Source of the DNA: Macrophomina tecta
Lineage: Eukaryota; Ascomycota; Dothideomycetes; Botryosphaeriales; Botryosphaeriaceae
NCBI GenBank assembly: GCA_024180945.1
Contig: JAKSGN010000023.1
Span: forward strand, 1,364,001 to 1,428,000
DNA: 64,000 nucleotides
Direction: 5' to 3'
Shown: positions 33,374 to 45,439 of the stretch, piece after piece
Layout of the letters: every line of letters starts with the position of its first letter
How positions within the stretch are numbered: the first letter of the stretch is position 1
Notes under the pieces: model-generated
Database searches by the model: none
What the model saw: the letters and a program-made list of their open reading frames with translations, nothing else
What the model was told of the DNA's origin: nothing
Translations under genes and position numbers: made by a program

Positions 33374-35309
33374 ATTGTAAGCTGGAGGAAGCAGCAGCTC
33401 GATTTCACTTGCACGGTTTGAGGGAGCACAACTACAACACCGGTTTTGTCGCAGTTCTGGCCAGCAATATTTCTGTATCCGGATCCACCCTGGAGGCTTC
33501 TAGACCACTTTGCTGATTATAGGAAATTCACCGCACGATGACAGCTTAGGCGTCAAAATTCTGTGTCTTTCGTACTATTATTACTGTACATCCCTGTTCG
33601 CTGCCTTAAGTAGCTTTTAGCCACATTAGCAGCGGTCTTCTTCCAGAAATTCATTTTCAAACCTGCTATTACCACAACATCTTAAATCAATTTCCGATTA
33701 AAATGCATATAGACAGGGTCACATATAGAAAATGGTTAAAATAACTGGGCTCTAATCTTAAGCACACAGTCTCACTAGGGAAGACACGAGATTTTGACCA
33801 TTGGATATTGTTGGAACGAAAAAGCGCGACGCCACGCTCAGAATCTGAGCTGGTAGGCGTTTCTTAAATCCAACAGATATATTTTCGGCATTGTTTGACG
33901 CCACGCGAGGGAGTTAAACACTTCCAACCTCCTATAGTTACGGGCCAGCAAACATCGTAAGAGAAGTAAGAAAATGTGGTAATAAATCGCTCATCGTAAC
34001 GTGCGATTTAAAGACCAAAAAAGAAAAGCCGTTATGAAAATCGCTAGACTATTTTGCGGATGAGAGCGGGATATAGAAGTACTAACTGGATTCGAGGTAA
34101 GACTAGATAGCTTTTGTGAAGCCCTGTAATTGGTCGAATATTTGGAAGCAACTAGAGTTCTTACACCTATAATCACTTCACGAAAGCTCTCGCGCGCTCA
34201 CATCTGCCATTATTACATCGCAAAAATGATACCATAGCGAAATCCTCTCAAAGAGATCTTGGTAAACACACTAAAAAAAAAAAAAAACTCTCGCAACAGT
34301 TGAAGATTTTACTTGCCAGCAAGGCCCTAGGTAAAAAGGCTGCCTGGTTCCAGAAGTACGTAGGCACGCTACAATGTTCGGATCTTTTAACTGTCCAGCT
34401 TGTACCATTGCGTAACGAAGGGCGCTTCTAATTGCGAACTGGCCGGCCCAAATGTCTTTGAATACAAACAAGCAATATATTCCACACATGACGCGAATCG
34501 ACACGACTCTCACATATGAGGTCCAGGAAGTCATAGGCGTAGCCTGCCATGACTGGACAATGCCTCGACTCTTGGATATCTAACTAACGTCCCTCCCTTC
34601 GCGGCGAGAAACCCACCGCGCCGAGAAATTTGAGGGGTACTTCAACTTCAAGGAACGCAAAATCTCTGCACGTGTTAATATTTAACATAATTATATGTAG
34701 ATAGTGTGCTTTGGTTACTCCTAAATATCTAGGACACTTTTTATCTAAAAATTACCTTAGAGATCGTCGCCTTCGCGCCTGATTTACAAAGAGCCTCCTC
34801 TTGTAGCATATTAGAGTTCTTTCTCTATAGCACTACTGCTAAGCTCTTGCCACCCTATAATACTCAAAAATGGTGTTATCCGACCCTCGGAACCTTACTT
34901 CGATGCGGGGAAGTTATTATCAGCATTATGCCTGCTACGGCGCGCAAATTCATCCAAGGTCGCCACGCTTATCAGTACCTCTAGCCGAAGCGATCACTAA
35001 TTACGGCTGTTGCGAGATGACCTCGCAAGTTCCATGTAATAATTACAATGTAATTTACAGTGCCATCCAGTTAGCTAAGCTTGTGGCTATCAGGCCTATG
35101 GCTGTGCAGACGCTCGGACTTCGAAGCAGTCAGCAAATGACAATATTGGACTGGCAAAAGTGGGACGCCGCATTATTACTAGTGAGGGCTAATATGCATA
35201 TATTCTAACAGGCATTAATAACCACTAGGCATATCTTGAAGTGGCATTTACTGTATTAACAGCTCCTAGTGTAAGATCACTCCTGGAGCAAGTTGGAAAC
35301 AACACTGTC
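33374..35309. other. AT-rich intergenic region
   Basis: About 1.9 kb of low-coding DNA with an A run at about 34273-34286. A minus-strand frame at 34271-34534 and a plus-strand frame at 34870-35208 show no family features. Confidence 0.4.
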
Positions 35310-37019
35310 CTAATACATCCGCGCCATTGGGGCCCTCCATGGCACTACTGGGGCCTTCGCCGGCTCTGGCGCTTCGCTCAGCCGCGCCACTTGGGCCTTT
35401 GGCTGTGGCGAGCCCGCCTCTGGCGCAAGACTCTTCCGCTTACGACCGCGTTTTTCCTTACCCTTATCCTTGCCTGTGGTAGCTTCCTCTTTCGCAGCAC
35501 GCTTCGCTCGTGCCTCCTCGAGGTCCTCATAGCTCATCACCTTCGCCTTTCCTAGGACTACAGACCTGGTTGATGGGCGAACTTTGGCTTCGTTGTTTAT
35601 TTTCAACAGAAACCGATTTTGGTCCTTAAGAAGGGCACATTCGGCGAAGGATATTCGGGCAGCACTTGCGAGTTTCTGCACGTGCCTCTGTAGACGATGT
35701 TTGCTCGTCGAATCAAGTGCATGAGCATCCTGCTTGATCAGATCATGCAATGATGTGAGAGCCTCTGCAGTCACTGGCGTTACAGGCGTTACAGGCGTTA
35801 CAGATGTTTGCAGTACATCGTCTTGTGGACAAGATATCACCTCGTCGGCTTTCGGAACGGTAAGTTCAGCCGGGGGCTTCGGTGTATCTCTGAGTACTCT
35901 CTCTGGGTTGAACGGAAACAGACCAGTTGCGGCCCACCCGGCTTTGATGTTCCTCTTGGTCAACGCCCTTTCCCTTGCAGGCCCGTAAAGAGAAGTGAAA
36001 TGCTCCTTGCCGACTATATTTACACCTCCTCGATTCAGTCGCTCAACCTGGCCGCGATAGGCTGTCTTCAAGGGCGCGAAGACTCCGACATCACATGGCT
36101 GGAGCTTGTGGGAGGTGTGAGAGGGAAGACGACAGAGGATGATGTCGTTTTCAAAGCAGAACTCCAAGATCTCGAGCGTCTCATGTGTCCCAAAACCGTC
36201 GCATATCAGAACCCGCGGTTTCTGGTTAGCCCGTTCTCTGGTTTGGGGATCAAAAACACTTTTAAGCCACTCTAAGCTGATCTTAGAGTCATTGTATCCG
36301 TTTTCGGAATGCGCATAATGCCATCCAGGGGTTGGGAAAGCGGTCCAGTTGCTCCGGTGGGTTGAAGCCGGCCAGATCACAAGGGGGAGCAGCGACCTAC
36401 CGTCAGCACTTACGCACTCAATAGCAGTCACCATTGTCCGCTTAACACCCGCGCCTCTATAATCTCGCAAGTCGTCCTTGCTCACAAGAACTTTGACCGA
36501 GCCGAGCATGCTCAGCATGACGCCCGTCTCGTCCATGTTATAAACATTTTCCGGCAGAATGGCCAGATCCTGTAGTACCTTTCCAATCACCTCAAACCAC
36601 TCAGTGATCTTATCATGTATGTTATTTCCGTGACGCTTCCAGTCAATCGCCCTGACTCTTCTTGCTTTGAGCTCAGGATGCCGTTTTTCGAAGGCTCGAG
36701 GCCAGTTCTTGCCTGGAGGTTTGATTGGTTTATCCGTCGTGGACCGCTGGCGGGCGACACTAAAGGCTAGCGAAGGTGTAAACTTTATTCGTACAGGTTG
36801 CCCGAGATTGGCCATTAGCAACAAAAACCTAACGATGGCTCTCTCTTCCTCTGGGGTGAGGTATTGCTGGCTTTGGGCCTGTTCCTCTCTCGAACGTCGT
36901 CCGTGTGCACGATGATGGAGGGTAGAGAGAGGGACATCGCCCCGTTCTGCTAGGGCAGCATATGTTCTAGGTACGTCTGGAGGGAGGACTTGCGCCAGCA
37001 CCTGGCTGGCTCGGTCCAT
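35310..37019 (-). CDS. Fot1/pogo-type transposase, apparently intact
   Basis: Uninterrupted 569-residue frame from ATG 37019; an upstream GTG extension was ignored. It has an N-terminal HTH (MDRASQVLAQVLPPDVPRTY), a CENP-B/Tc5-like DNA-binding part (PPGKNWPRAFEKRHPELKAR), then the triad motifs NMDETGVMLS, RVLICDGFGTHETLE and HKLQPCDVGVFAPLK. The C-terminal third is a helical, Lys/Arg-rich tail (DKGKEKRGRKRKS) likely to hold the nuclear localisation signal. A threefold TPV repeat is encoded by GGCGTTACA units near 35778-35804. Unlike every other transposase in the window, no stop or shift was found, so this may be a recent arrival or under selection. I could not locate convincing TIRs at its borders. 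Confidence 0.85.
   Translation of the reverse strand: MDRASQVLAQVLPPDVPRTYAALAERGDVPLSTLHHRAHGRRSREEQAQSQQYLTPEEERAIVRFLLLMANLGQPVRIKFTPSLAFSVARQRSTTDKPIKPPGKNWPRAFEKRHPELKARRVRAIDWKRHGNNIHDKITEWFEVIGKVLQDLAILPENVYNMDETGVMLSMLGSVKVLVSKDDLRDYRGAGVKRTMVTAIECVSADGRSLLPLVIWPASTHRSNWTAFPTPGWHYAHSENGYNDSKISLEWLKSVFDPQTRERANQKPRVLICDGFGTHETLEILEFCFENDIILCRLPSHTSHKLQPCDVGVFAPLKTAYRGQVERLNRGGVNIVGKEHFTSLYGPARERALTKRNIKAGWAATGLFPFNPERVLRDTPKPPAELTVPKADEVISCPQDDVLQTSVTPVTPVTPVTAEALTSLHDLIKQDAHALDSTSKHRLQRHVQKLASAARISFAECALLKDQNRFLLKINNEAKVRPSTRSVVLGKAKVMSYEDLEEARAKRAAKEEATTGKDKGKEKRGRKRKSLAPEAGSPQPKAQVARLSEAPEPAKAPVVPWRAPMARMY
35777..35804 (+). repeat. 9-bp tandem repeat within the transposase gene
   Basis: Three copies of GGCGTTACA produce the VTPVTPVTP repeat in the transposase linker. 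Confidence 0.6.
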
Positions 37020-37969
37020 GTTAGCGACTGTGGTGGTGACGGCGAGGGGGATAGGAACGACTGAGAAGCCATCAATGACCGCGCACGCTCGGGTACCAAA
37101 AATAGCCCACACGTGACGGAGAAGATTCTAGAAGAAGGCCAAACACTCTTCTGGCGATGCAGTCGTCGCTACGTACAGAACCAAGACAACCATATGAACC
37201 ATCCATTCAAGAGATTTCTAGTATCGCTTGATACTTAACTGCATTGCAGCCTACAACTTGCGAAGGTAGTTTTACTGCGGCCCTGGGACCCTGCGACCTC
37301 GCGACCCCGCGACCTTGCGGCCCCACGATGCTCACGATCCCCACGACATGACACGACACGACACGACGATTGCTGAGGGCAGGTATACTCACCGAAGTGA
37401 GGAGGGATATGATGGGTGAGCTGCCCGAATATGAACCTACTGATTCTTAGATTTTTATGCACCACGACTACTTGCGAACCAGACGGCACACCGCGCGCCG
37501 CGAAACCACGCTGCTTTCTGCCCAGCATTCCTTAACGTCGCCCGCATAGACGTGATCCGGTCGTCGCTTCCTAGGACGAAATTAAGCGCAAGCACCTATT
37601 ACACCTAGCACATCTACATTGGAAATAGTCATAATAGAGAGAAGAAACAAGAGTGCTCAGGCCAGATACTACACCAAGGATTTACGATAGCAATTTAATA
37701 AATGGTCCATGCACAGAAAAGTGCCACGATTGTTACCCCAAAGCTCACGCTGGAAGGATGGAGCGTGTGCGGGCGAATCCTGTAGGTGCCGGTCGACAGT
37801 CTTTTTGCGGCTGAAATGAAGGGCGCATGCTGTGCAGGCGTGTTTATGCGCAGGTGAGTCTCGTTTGTGCTGCTGCAGGGCCTCGTCGCTATAGGACGTT
37901 GCAGAATATGTAGTGAAGATTTATAGCTCTACTAATGCCGTGGACTTATTCTTTAGTACTTCCAGACCG
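37020..37969. other. Upstream region with short GC-rich and ACACG repeats
   Basis: About 37283-37320 holds imperfect CGACC(C/T)(C/T)G units and about 37346-37366 a short (ACACG)n run. Otherwise non-coding between the transposase and the HNWD gene. Confidence 0.45.
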
Positions 37970-37977
37970 TATATAAG
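37970..37977 (+). promoter_or_regulatory. Possible TATA box of the HNWD gene
   Basis: TATATAAG, 317 bp before the ATG at 38294. The spacing would require a long leader, so this is tentative. Confidence 0.25.
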
Positions 37978-38293
37978 TATTGAATGAGAGAATAGGACTC
38001 TTGTTGATTATTAAGAAGTGGTTGGCACTGCAGTCAGCCGCGCCTTGCCCCGCATGGGGTCCGTCTTATCGCCTTCGCACACCCACGACCTCGCATAGCA
38101 ATGCCACCAACTCACATGCGCTTTTCTAACGTGGCCTAAATCTTGCTTTCACAGGTGCTCTCTGACTTTGCCACCTCAAGCGAACATTTTCAGCAGATGA
38201 GCGAGTTGCTCTTCGTGTCGTCCTAGGCTGCCACCTTCAGCCTCCCCGTCCCTTGTCCTACCATACGCGCCATTTCCAGCTCTACAGAAAACG

Positions 38294-41200
38294 ATGCGCC
38301 TCTTGCGACGCAACAGCAATGGTGAGCTTAGTCTCACTAAGGACCTGAGAGGAGAAGATACAATCCCGCCCTATGCGATACTTTCCCACACATGGGGCGC
38401 GGATGCCGAAGAGGTGACCTTCGAAGACCTGACATATAGTACAGGCAAGGATAAGGCAGGCTATCGGAAGATTCAGCTCTGTGCAGAGCAGGCAAGACAG
38501 GATGGGTTGCAATACTCCTGGGTTGACACCTGTTGCATCGACAAGGCGAATAAAGTTGAGCTCTCGCAGGCTATTAACTCAATGTTCCGCTGGTACCGCG
38601 ATGCCACTCGATGCTACGTCTACCTGTCAGATGTCTATGGCTCTGATGTTGAAGGATTGAACTTCCGGAAAAGCAGATGGTTCACCCGGGGCTGGACGCT
38701 CCAAGAGCTCCTGGCACCTGCTTCGGTCGAGTTCTTCTCTCGAGAGTGGCAGTGGCTTGGGGACAAAACATCGCTGATGCAGCATATCCACGAAGCTACG
38801 GGCATACCACACTCAGCGCTTGAAGGTGCGCCTTTAGCCAAGTTCAGCGTCAACGAGCGATTATCGTGGAACGAACACCGTCAGACTAAGCACGAAGAAG
38901 ACAAAGCGTACTCATTGCTCGGCATCTTTGGTGTCTATATCTCTCCTATATATGGCGAAGGGACAGGCGGAGCATTCGGACGGCTTCATTACGAGATTGA
39001 GAAGCTGGGCAGATGTATCCAAGACCTATACCTTACTGATCCTCAGGATGACAAGAAACGTATCGAGGACACTAAGGGCGGCCTGTTGAAGGACTCGTAC
39101 CGCTGGGTTCTCAACAACGCCAGTTTCCAGCAATGGTACAACGATCCGCAGAGCCAATTGCTGTGGATCAAGGGCGATCCTGGCAAAGGCAAGACGATGC
39201 TCCTCTGCGGCATTGTCAACGAGCTGCAGAAGTCGAAGGCCAAGGCTAATCTGCTCTCCTACTTCTGTCAGGCCACGGACTCGCGCATCAACAGCGCCAC
39301 AGCCGTGCTGCGAGGTCTGCTGTACTTGCTTATCAAACAGCAGCCGTCACTCGTTTCACACGTCCGGAAGAAGCACGACGAGGCAGGCAAAACTCTATTT
39401 GAGGATGCGAATGCCTGGTTTGCCATATCCGAAATCTTCGCGGACATGCTGCACGACCCTGATTTGAATAGCACATATCTAGTCATCGACGCGCTCGACG
39501 AATGCCTAGCCGACTTGCCAAAGCTTCTGGACTTTGTCGCCCAGAATTCCGCTGTATCCTCTCGCGTTAAATGGATAGTCTCCAGTCGCAACTGGCCGGA
39601 CATCGAGAAACAGCTAGAGCGAGCGGGCCACAAGGTATGGCTTAGCCTCGAGCTCAATGCAGAATCAGTCTCAGCAGCTGTCAGCCTCTTCATCGAGTGG
39701 AAGGTGTCCCAGTTGGCGGAGGGGAAAAAGTACGACGAACAGACCCGAGGTGCCGTCCTGAACTACCTAGCGTCGAACGCGAACGACACCTTCCTTTGGG
39801 TAGCACTCGTCTGTCAAAACCTTCAGCAGGTCCCGCGCCGGAACGTTTTAAAGAAGCTGCAAGCATTCCCGCCTGGACTTATTTCTTTGTACAAGCGGAT
39901 GATGAAGCAGATAAGCGCGTCAGACGATTCGCATCTCTGCAAGCAGGTACTAGCCTTGACCGCGATTGTGTATCAGCCAGTCACGATACATGAGCTGGCC
40001 TCACTCATCGAAGAGGTTGAAGATATGTCCGATGACCTGGAGTCGGTACGGGAGATCATCAGCCTTTGTGGTTCGTTCCTTACTCTGCGAGAAGACACGG
40101 TGTACTTCGTGCATCAGTCGGCAAAGGACTTTCTATTCGCAGAGGCGTTTGATGAGGTCTTTCCATGTGGAAGCACAGACGCTCATCGGATGGTCTTTTT
40201 AAAATCTCTCAAACTTCTCTCCAAAACTCTACGACGGGACATGTACGACTTAGGGGCGTTAGGTTATCCTGTTGAGGATGTTGATCAGCCCGACCCAGAT
40301 CCGTTAGCTACTTCGCGCTACTCTTGTGTCTACTGGGTCAATCATCTATACGACTCGAGGCCCAACTCATCCGCAAGCCATGCAGTAAGTTTGCAGGATG
40401 GTGGCGTTGTTAACGTGTTCCTGAGAGAGAAGTACCTTTACTGGTTAGAAGCTCTTAGTTTGTGCAGGAGTATGCCGAAAGGCGTGGTCTCAATGGCGCA
40501 ACTATGGTCGCTGGTCGAAGTATGTACCAAACAAGCAACATAGCTAGATGGTTTTATACTGACACAAACTAGGAGAGAGGAGAGTTAACCTCATTCACTA
40601 AGCTTGTTCACGATGCGAATCGGTTTGTTATGTATCACAAGGGGGCAATCGAGAGTAGCCCTCTGCAGGCATACGCATCTGCGCTACTATTTAGCCCAGC
40701 AAGCAGCTTGGTTAGAAGGCATTTCCAGCATGAAGAGCCGGAATGGATCACTGTTAAGCCGGCTATAGAAGAGAGCTGGAGTGCTTGCCTGCAGACGCTC
40801 GAGGGCCATAGCGGTCCTATCAGCTCGGTAACTTTCTCGCACGACTCGACCCGGCTGGCGTCGACATCGTGGGACAGAACCGTCAAGATCTGGGATGCCA
40901 GCAGCGGCGCGTGCCTACAGACGCTCGAGGGCCATAGTGGTCCTGTCTGGTCGGTAACTTTCTCGCACGACTCGACCCGGCTGGCGTCGGCGTCGTCGGA
41001 CAGAACCGTCAAGATCTGGGATGCCAGCAGCGGCGCGTGCCTGCAGACGCTCGAGGGCCATAGCGGTCCTGTCTGGTCAGTAACTTTCTCGCACGACTCG
41101 ACCCGGCTGGCGTCGGCGTCGTCGGACAGAACCGTTAAGATCTGGGATGCCAGCAGCGGCGCGTGCCTGCAGACGCTCGAGGGCCACAGCCGTTCTGTCA

Positions 41201-41763
41201 ACTCAGTGACTTTCTCGCACGACTCGACCCGGCTGGCGTCGGCGTCGGACGACAGAACGGTTAAGATCTGGGATACTAGCAGCGGCGCGTGCCTGCAGAC
41301 GCTCGAGGGCCACAGCGGTTATGTCAACTCAGTGACTTTCTCGCACGACTCGACCCGGCTGGCGTCGGCGTCGTACGACAGAACCGTCAAGATCTGGGAT
41401 GCCAGCAGCGGCGCGTGCCTGCAGACGCTCAGTGTTAGCAAACTACTCTATTACTTGTCCTTCGATTCTACCGGCTCTCGTCTCTACACTGAAATTGGCT
41501 CCATTGCTATTAGTATGTCAGAAGGTTCTAGTGTAATGAACATTGTGGAACCTGATTGTCTACAGTATCAAGGCGTAGGCGTTAGCTCAGACAGCATGTG
41601 GATCACGTATGGCGGCAAAAACATGCTGTGGGTGCCATCAGAATATCGGGCGATAAGGTCATCTGTGTGCGGGGAGAAGATTGGCCTAGGCGTTGGATCT
41701 GGAAGAGTATGGATATGCAGTCTTCACCTTGATGAATTCGACGGTGTAAGAAGCATTAAATAG
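38294..41763 (+). CDS. HET-NACHT-WD40 (HNWD) allorecognition protein (exons 38294-40519, 40573-41763)
   Basis: A 53-nt intron (GTATGT..CTAG, 40520-40572) joins two in-frame exons into 1138 residues. The HET domain spans about residues 26-215: PPYAILSHTWG, WVDTCCIDKANKVELSQAIN, RWFTRGWTLQELLAP, EEDKAYSLLGIFG. NACHT follows with Walker A GDPGKGKT at about 294 and Walker B LVIDALDEC. The C-terminus has five WD40 repeats of exactly 42 residues (about 815-1024; DNA 40789-41418), then a degenerate sixth blade and a standard tail (WVPSEYRA..). The repeats are almost identical except at a few surface positions. In the Podospora het-d/het-e family the WD repeats recognise a non-self partner, NACHT oligomerises, and HET executes heterokaryon-incompatibility cell death. 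All motifs look intact. The partner is not identifiable in this window. Confidence 0.92.
40789..41418 (+). repeat. Five in-frame 126-bp WD40-encoding tandem repeats
   Basis: Units start at 40789, 40915, 41041, 41167 and 41293. Units 2 and 3 encode identical 42-residue repeats. The others differ mainly just after EGHS (GPIS, GPVW, RSVN, GYVN) and before DRTVKIWD (W, S, D, Y). Such near-identity implies concerted evolution and easy copy-number change. Confidence 0.93.
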
Positions 41764-42680
41764 GAGTTATTTTACTTCTTTTTTCATACTTTGTATTTCT
41801 ATTATGACTTTATATCATAGGTGGGAGGGGGGATATAGATAATTATATATGCTGGGTGTTCGCAGCTCTACGCAACAGTGAACGTAGGCTTCGGCTATTA
41901 AGAATAGCTAACATGTGACTGGCTATGGAAATTTCTGGAAGAACGCCACACCTGAAATATTTTGGTATTGTGTAGAATATAATACAACACCACGTAAGCG
42001 CGCTAAATCTTTACACTAAGACATATTGCAAGTCCTTCGCGCGGAGAAATTCCGGAGTACATATTTTTAGGGGCTGAATGTCTTGAAAACCTAGGACTAT
42101 ATTCTTTCTTGATAGTAGTGTCGTTATAATACTCCGAAGCGTGAAGATATGTCGATGGCTGTGGTGGAGTAGGGGTGTAAAGTTGAAGTTGTTCTGGATG
42201 CTGCGAACAGAACGATCCACAACATAACCAAGACCACTGTATTTTCTTCAGTGCAGACTGGTTTCTGAGGAGAAAAGTCTAGAAAACAATAACATATTAA
42301 CTATAAATCTACAGACTCAGATGGAAAGACTTGATAAGCTTAAACAAGGGATTTTTCTCGGCGCAGGGGGTTTCTCGTCTCCCAGGGACAGACGTTAGTT
42401 AACTTAGAATATTAAGAAATGACCCGCAGTCGGCCGCCCGGAACTCACGGAGGAAAATGCGGCCATTAGGTGTGCCTGGGCTCTTGAGCGTGTGTGTATG
42501 TACGTACAATGGACCGACATGCAGTTGGAAAAAATTATCCGTCGAGATGAGTGCTCAGGAAGCGAAGAAAGTGTTGGAAAAAAAAAAAAAAAAAAGAGAG
42601 AGTGATGCTCTAGCATTCGATTTTCATCTCAGTTTCTATTTCACCCATCATAAGAAGATGCTTTGGTCGATAAGACTCTC
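41764..42680. other. Intergenic with poly-A run
   Basis: AT-rich spacer between the convergent HNWD and P450 genes. An A run lies at about 42580-42596. No gene was recognised. Confidence 0.4.
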
Positions 42681-44480
42681 TCAGGATCCAACAGCCCTCT
42701 TCATCACACTCTCCACCCCTTTCGGGCTTTTGCACCACTGCCCCTGCTCATTCAAGAACTCCTTTTTCTCCATCTGCCACAGTTCCTGCGCCAACCGCGC
42801 CTTCTCTGCGCTCCTCGGCCTTACCGTCGCCTCAAAGTCTTCCAGGCTAGTCACAAGCCCCGGCTTGTAAGCATCGAGATCTACCTCTGTGTCTCCAGCC
42901 TTCTCCGTATCAAATGCCCAGAGCCAGCGCGCCACAGCCAGAAACAATCCCTGCTCTGCGAGATGCTGGCCCGGGCACACGCGTCTCCCAGCTCCGAAGG
43001 CATACAGCGCCTCCGAGCGCGCCCCAACTCGATCATCAGCGAGCTCACTTGCGGCCTCCAGCTTGCCGGCCCAGCGTTCCGGGTCGAACGTGCACGGAGA
43101 CGGGTAGAGGGCCGGGTCACGGTGGATGCCGTAAGCATTGAGGACGAGCGGCGTACCCGTCGGGATGGTGTAGGGGCCCCACTGCAACGGCTCGGTAGTG
43201 GCGTGGGCGAGTCCGAGGGGAACGGCGGTAAACCAACGGTGCGTTCTGTAGCATTTCGTGTGTCAGCTCTGCTTGAGGTCCTGTAGGGGTAGTTCGTGGC
43301 GAGGTGTGGTGGGGATGGCCAGCCATGAAGACGCACTCTTGAATAACTTGGCGGACATATGGAAGGTGAGCGGCATCACTGTCGTCGGGCAGGCGATCGG
43401 GGCCGACGACCCCATCCACTTCTTTCTGAGCCTTCTTTTGGACTTCCGGGAATGTAATCATGGCGGCGATCCAGTTTTTCAATGTGCTGGAGGTAGTCTC
43501 GGTGGCGGCCGTAACAAGCAGCTCGCCAATCTCAGCAGCCTCGTTCTCAGTGACGCTTTCGGAGAGATCGGTCTGCTTTAGGCGCCTCATAATGGAACCG
43601 TTAAAGCAGGGTAAGGTCAGCCCGTTGGCAATACCCTGCTTGGTAGCGTTCCAGTGACGCAGGATGAGCTTGCTGTGCTCGGCAGCGATGCGACTGGCCG
43701 TCCGGCGCGCGGGCACCGCCCACTCGGGCAAGCTCCAGAATCCCGGCGCCTTGTCCACCCAGGCGGTACGGTTGTAGTGGTCCATGAACTGGGCCAGGTC
43801 GAGCATGATCTCGCGCACGGCTGGGTCTTCACTGGTCGTGACGCGCTGGCCGTTCATCAGCGTCATAGCTAGCGAGCCGGCATAACGCTCCAAATGAGCA
43901 CGCCAGGCGGCCCCGTCCCGCGATACTTCAGCCACCAGCTGCTTTGCCTCGAGCTCCTGCAAAGGGCGGTACTGGCGCGACGCTCCCACGTTGAGCACCG
44001 CGTGCCATAGCTTGCGCGCGACGCGCCACTTGGGCCCGTGCATAAACAGTGGCCAGTAGCCAGACCTCATCGCCAACTCCATTCTGCTGCTGGGCCGGCC
44101 GGCGGTGGCCTGCCCACGTTTGTAGAAGATCTCGTGCGCCTCCCTCGCTCCGGTGACGATGACCCAGGGTTGATTTCCTTTCATAACTGTGTACACCGGG
44201 CCATATTCTTTGGCCCACTTCGTGTAGATACGCTCTGGATAGACGCTACCGGACAACTGGATGGTATTAGACCTGCGACTGTAAAATCAGATGAGCCTCA
44301 CTTCGGTACCTGTTTCAGATTGCCCCAGAAGGGCTCGGTAGGGGGACCGGGTGGCATATGTGCCGGACGCGAGCCTATCCACTTGATAGAACTGATGATA
44401 TACGCCGCGAGTGCAAGTAAAATTGGGCCTAGCATGACGGAGGCTGCTTGTGAGACATCCTGGAAGAAAATGAATGCCAT
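42681..44480 (-). CDS. Cytochrome P450 monooxygenase (exons 44480-44310, 44256-43337, 43245-42681)
   Basis: Start at ATG 44480 (MAFIFFQDVS), giving 551 residues. An N-terminal membrane anchor (SVMLGPILLALAAYIISSI) is followed by the proline hinge PPGPP. Intron 1 (53 nt, 44257-44309) and intron 2 (91 nt, 43246-43336; CTGAC branch) were placed because splicing restores family motifs. Intron 2 falls inside the K-helix and rebuilds E-T-H-R (the ExxR pair, residues 364-367) followed by WFTAVPLGLAHATTE. Other landmarks are the I-helix TAATETTSST, FDPERW, and the haem loop FGAGRRVCPGQH with Cys at about 454. It would be ER-bound and use NADPH-P450 reductase. No biosynthetic cluster genes adjoin it, so the substrate is unknown. 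The apparent break in a single-frame reading is only the intron. Confidence 0.88.
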
Positions 44481-45439
44481 TTTGGTCAAGACCAGAGCCG
44501 AACGATGTGCAGATGTGCTTGATGTGGATGCTACTTTCGCATTAAATATAGAGTCCGTCCTTTTTAGATTTGCTTTTTTATTTTTTTTTCTATTAAATTG
44601 GAGTTCCCGAGTACCAGTTATAGCTTCTGCGAAGGATGTCCGAATATCGCATTTCGTCCTAGGAATTTAATATCCAATGATTTAGTGCTACAAACTGGAA
44701 GTCTCCCATTACCCCGGGCGGGTGCTGGTGCTATGACGGATGGGAGGCACCTGTATGCTGTGTAATAGACACCGTCTTATTGACATATCTAACTGGCAGT
44801 AATCCACTGGCATGACGCGGTTTCAATGTCCTCTTCTAAAAGATGTATATACACATTTAAAATAAAAAAAGGTTAATCTTATTTTAGGTGCAGGATGGAA
44901 CTTGTCAATACTTTGAGTTGCAATTCACATTTACTGTATCCAGCCAGTCCGGTCAATGGTTTGTGTACAGAATAACAACCCATTCCCTGCACCATACTTC
45001 TATCCTGTATTCAAGCTCTGCTACATTTAGATCTTTGGCAAGTATAGATCACCAATTACATAGCCCTGTGCAGATTATCGTTTTTGCCTGGGGTGGTTGC
45101 CAACCAGCGGTGCCCGATATATTACTTATCATCTTCGTTACTTTTTTTTCTTGCTCCGGTTCATCAAATAAAACTCTAAACGCCTGTATGTTAACCACAA
45201 TGCCCAAAAGCCTTTCCGCGCCTCAAACTCGTTATATACAGCAATATAATGCGTCGAGGAACGGACAAGTCGTCGTTCTGCAATATGAGTATTCGGTTAG
45301 CAACGTCGACGTAATTCCACATGCAGCTACGTCTTCACCATTCATAACCGTTCCGCCAAACCGTATTCGATTAATTTTCAGCACCGAAGACCGTTCGACT
45401 ATTTTACTTTCGTAACTTATATTTAAAAAAAAAAACGAT
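44481..45439. other. Intergenic
   Basis: T-rich stretch near 44575-44590. A 175-codon plus-strand frame at 44888-45415 lacks any domain and has biased, non-coding-like composition. A TATATTTAA on the minus strand at 44542-44550 could serve the P450 gene, about 60 bp upstream of its ATG. Confidence 0.35.

Noticed and set aside
37283..37366. Short regular repeats suggestive of a CRISPR-like or regulatory array
   Set aside because: Units are imperfect, only 5-10 bp, without spacers; CRISPR is not expected in a fungus.
40635..41201. Minus-strand 188-codon repetitive frame
   Set aside because: It is the antisense image of the WD40 repeats.
43117..43337. Apparent frameshift in the cytochrome P450
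   Set aside because: Removing a 91-nt GT..AG intron with a CTGAC branch restores E-T-H-R and the following conserved stretch, so the gene is intact.
44888..45415. 175-codon plus-strand frame
   Set aside because: No motif, odd composition and AT-rich surroundings; likely chance.
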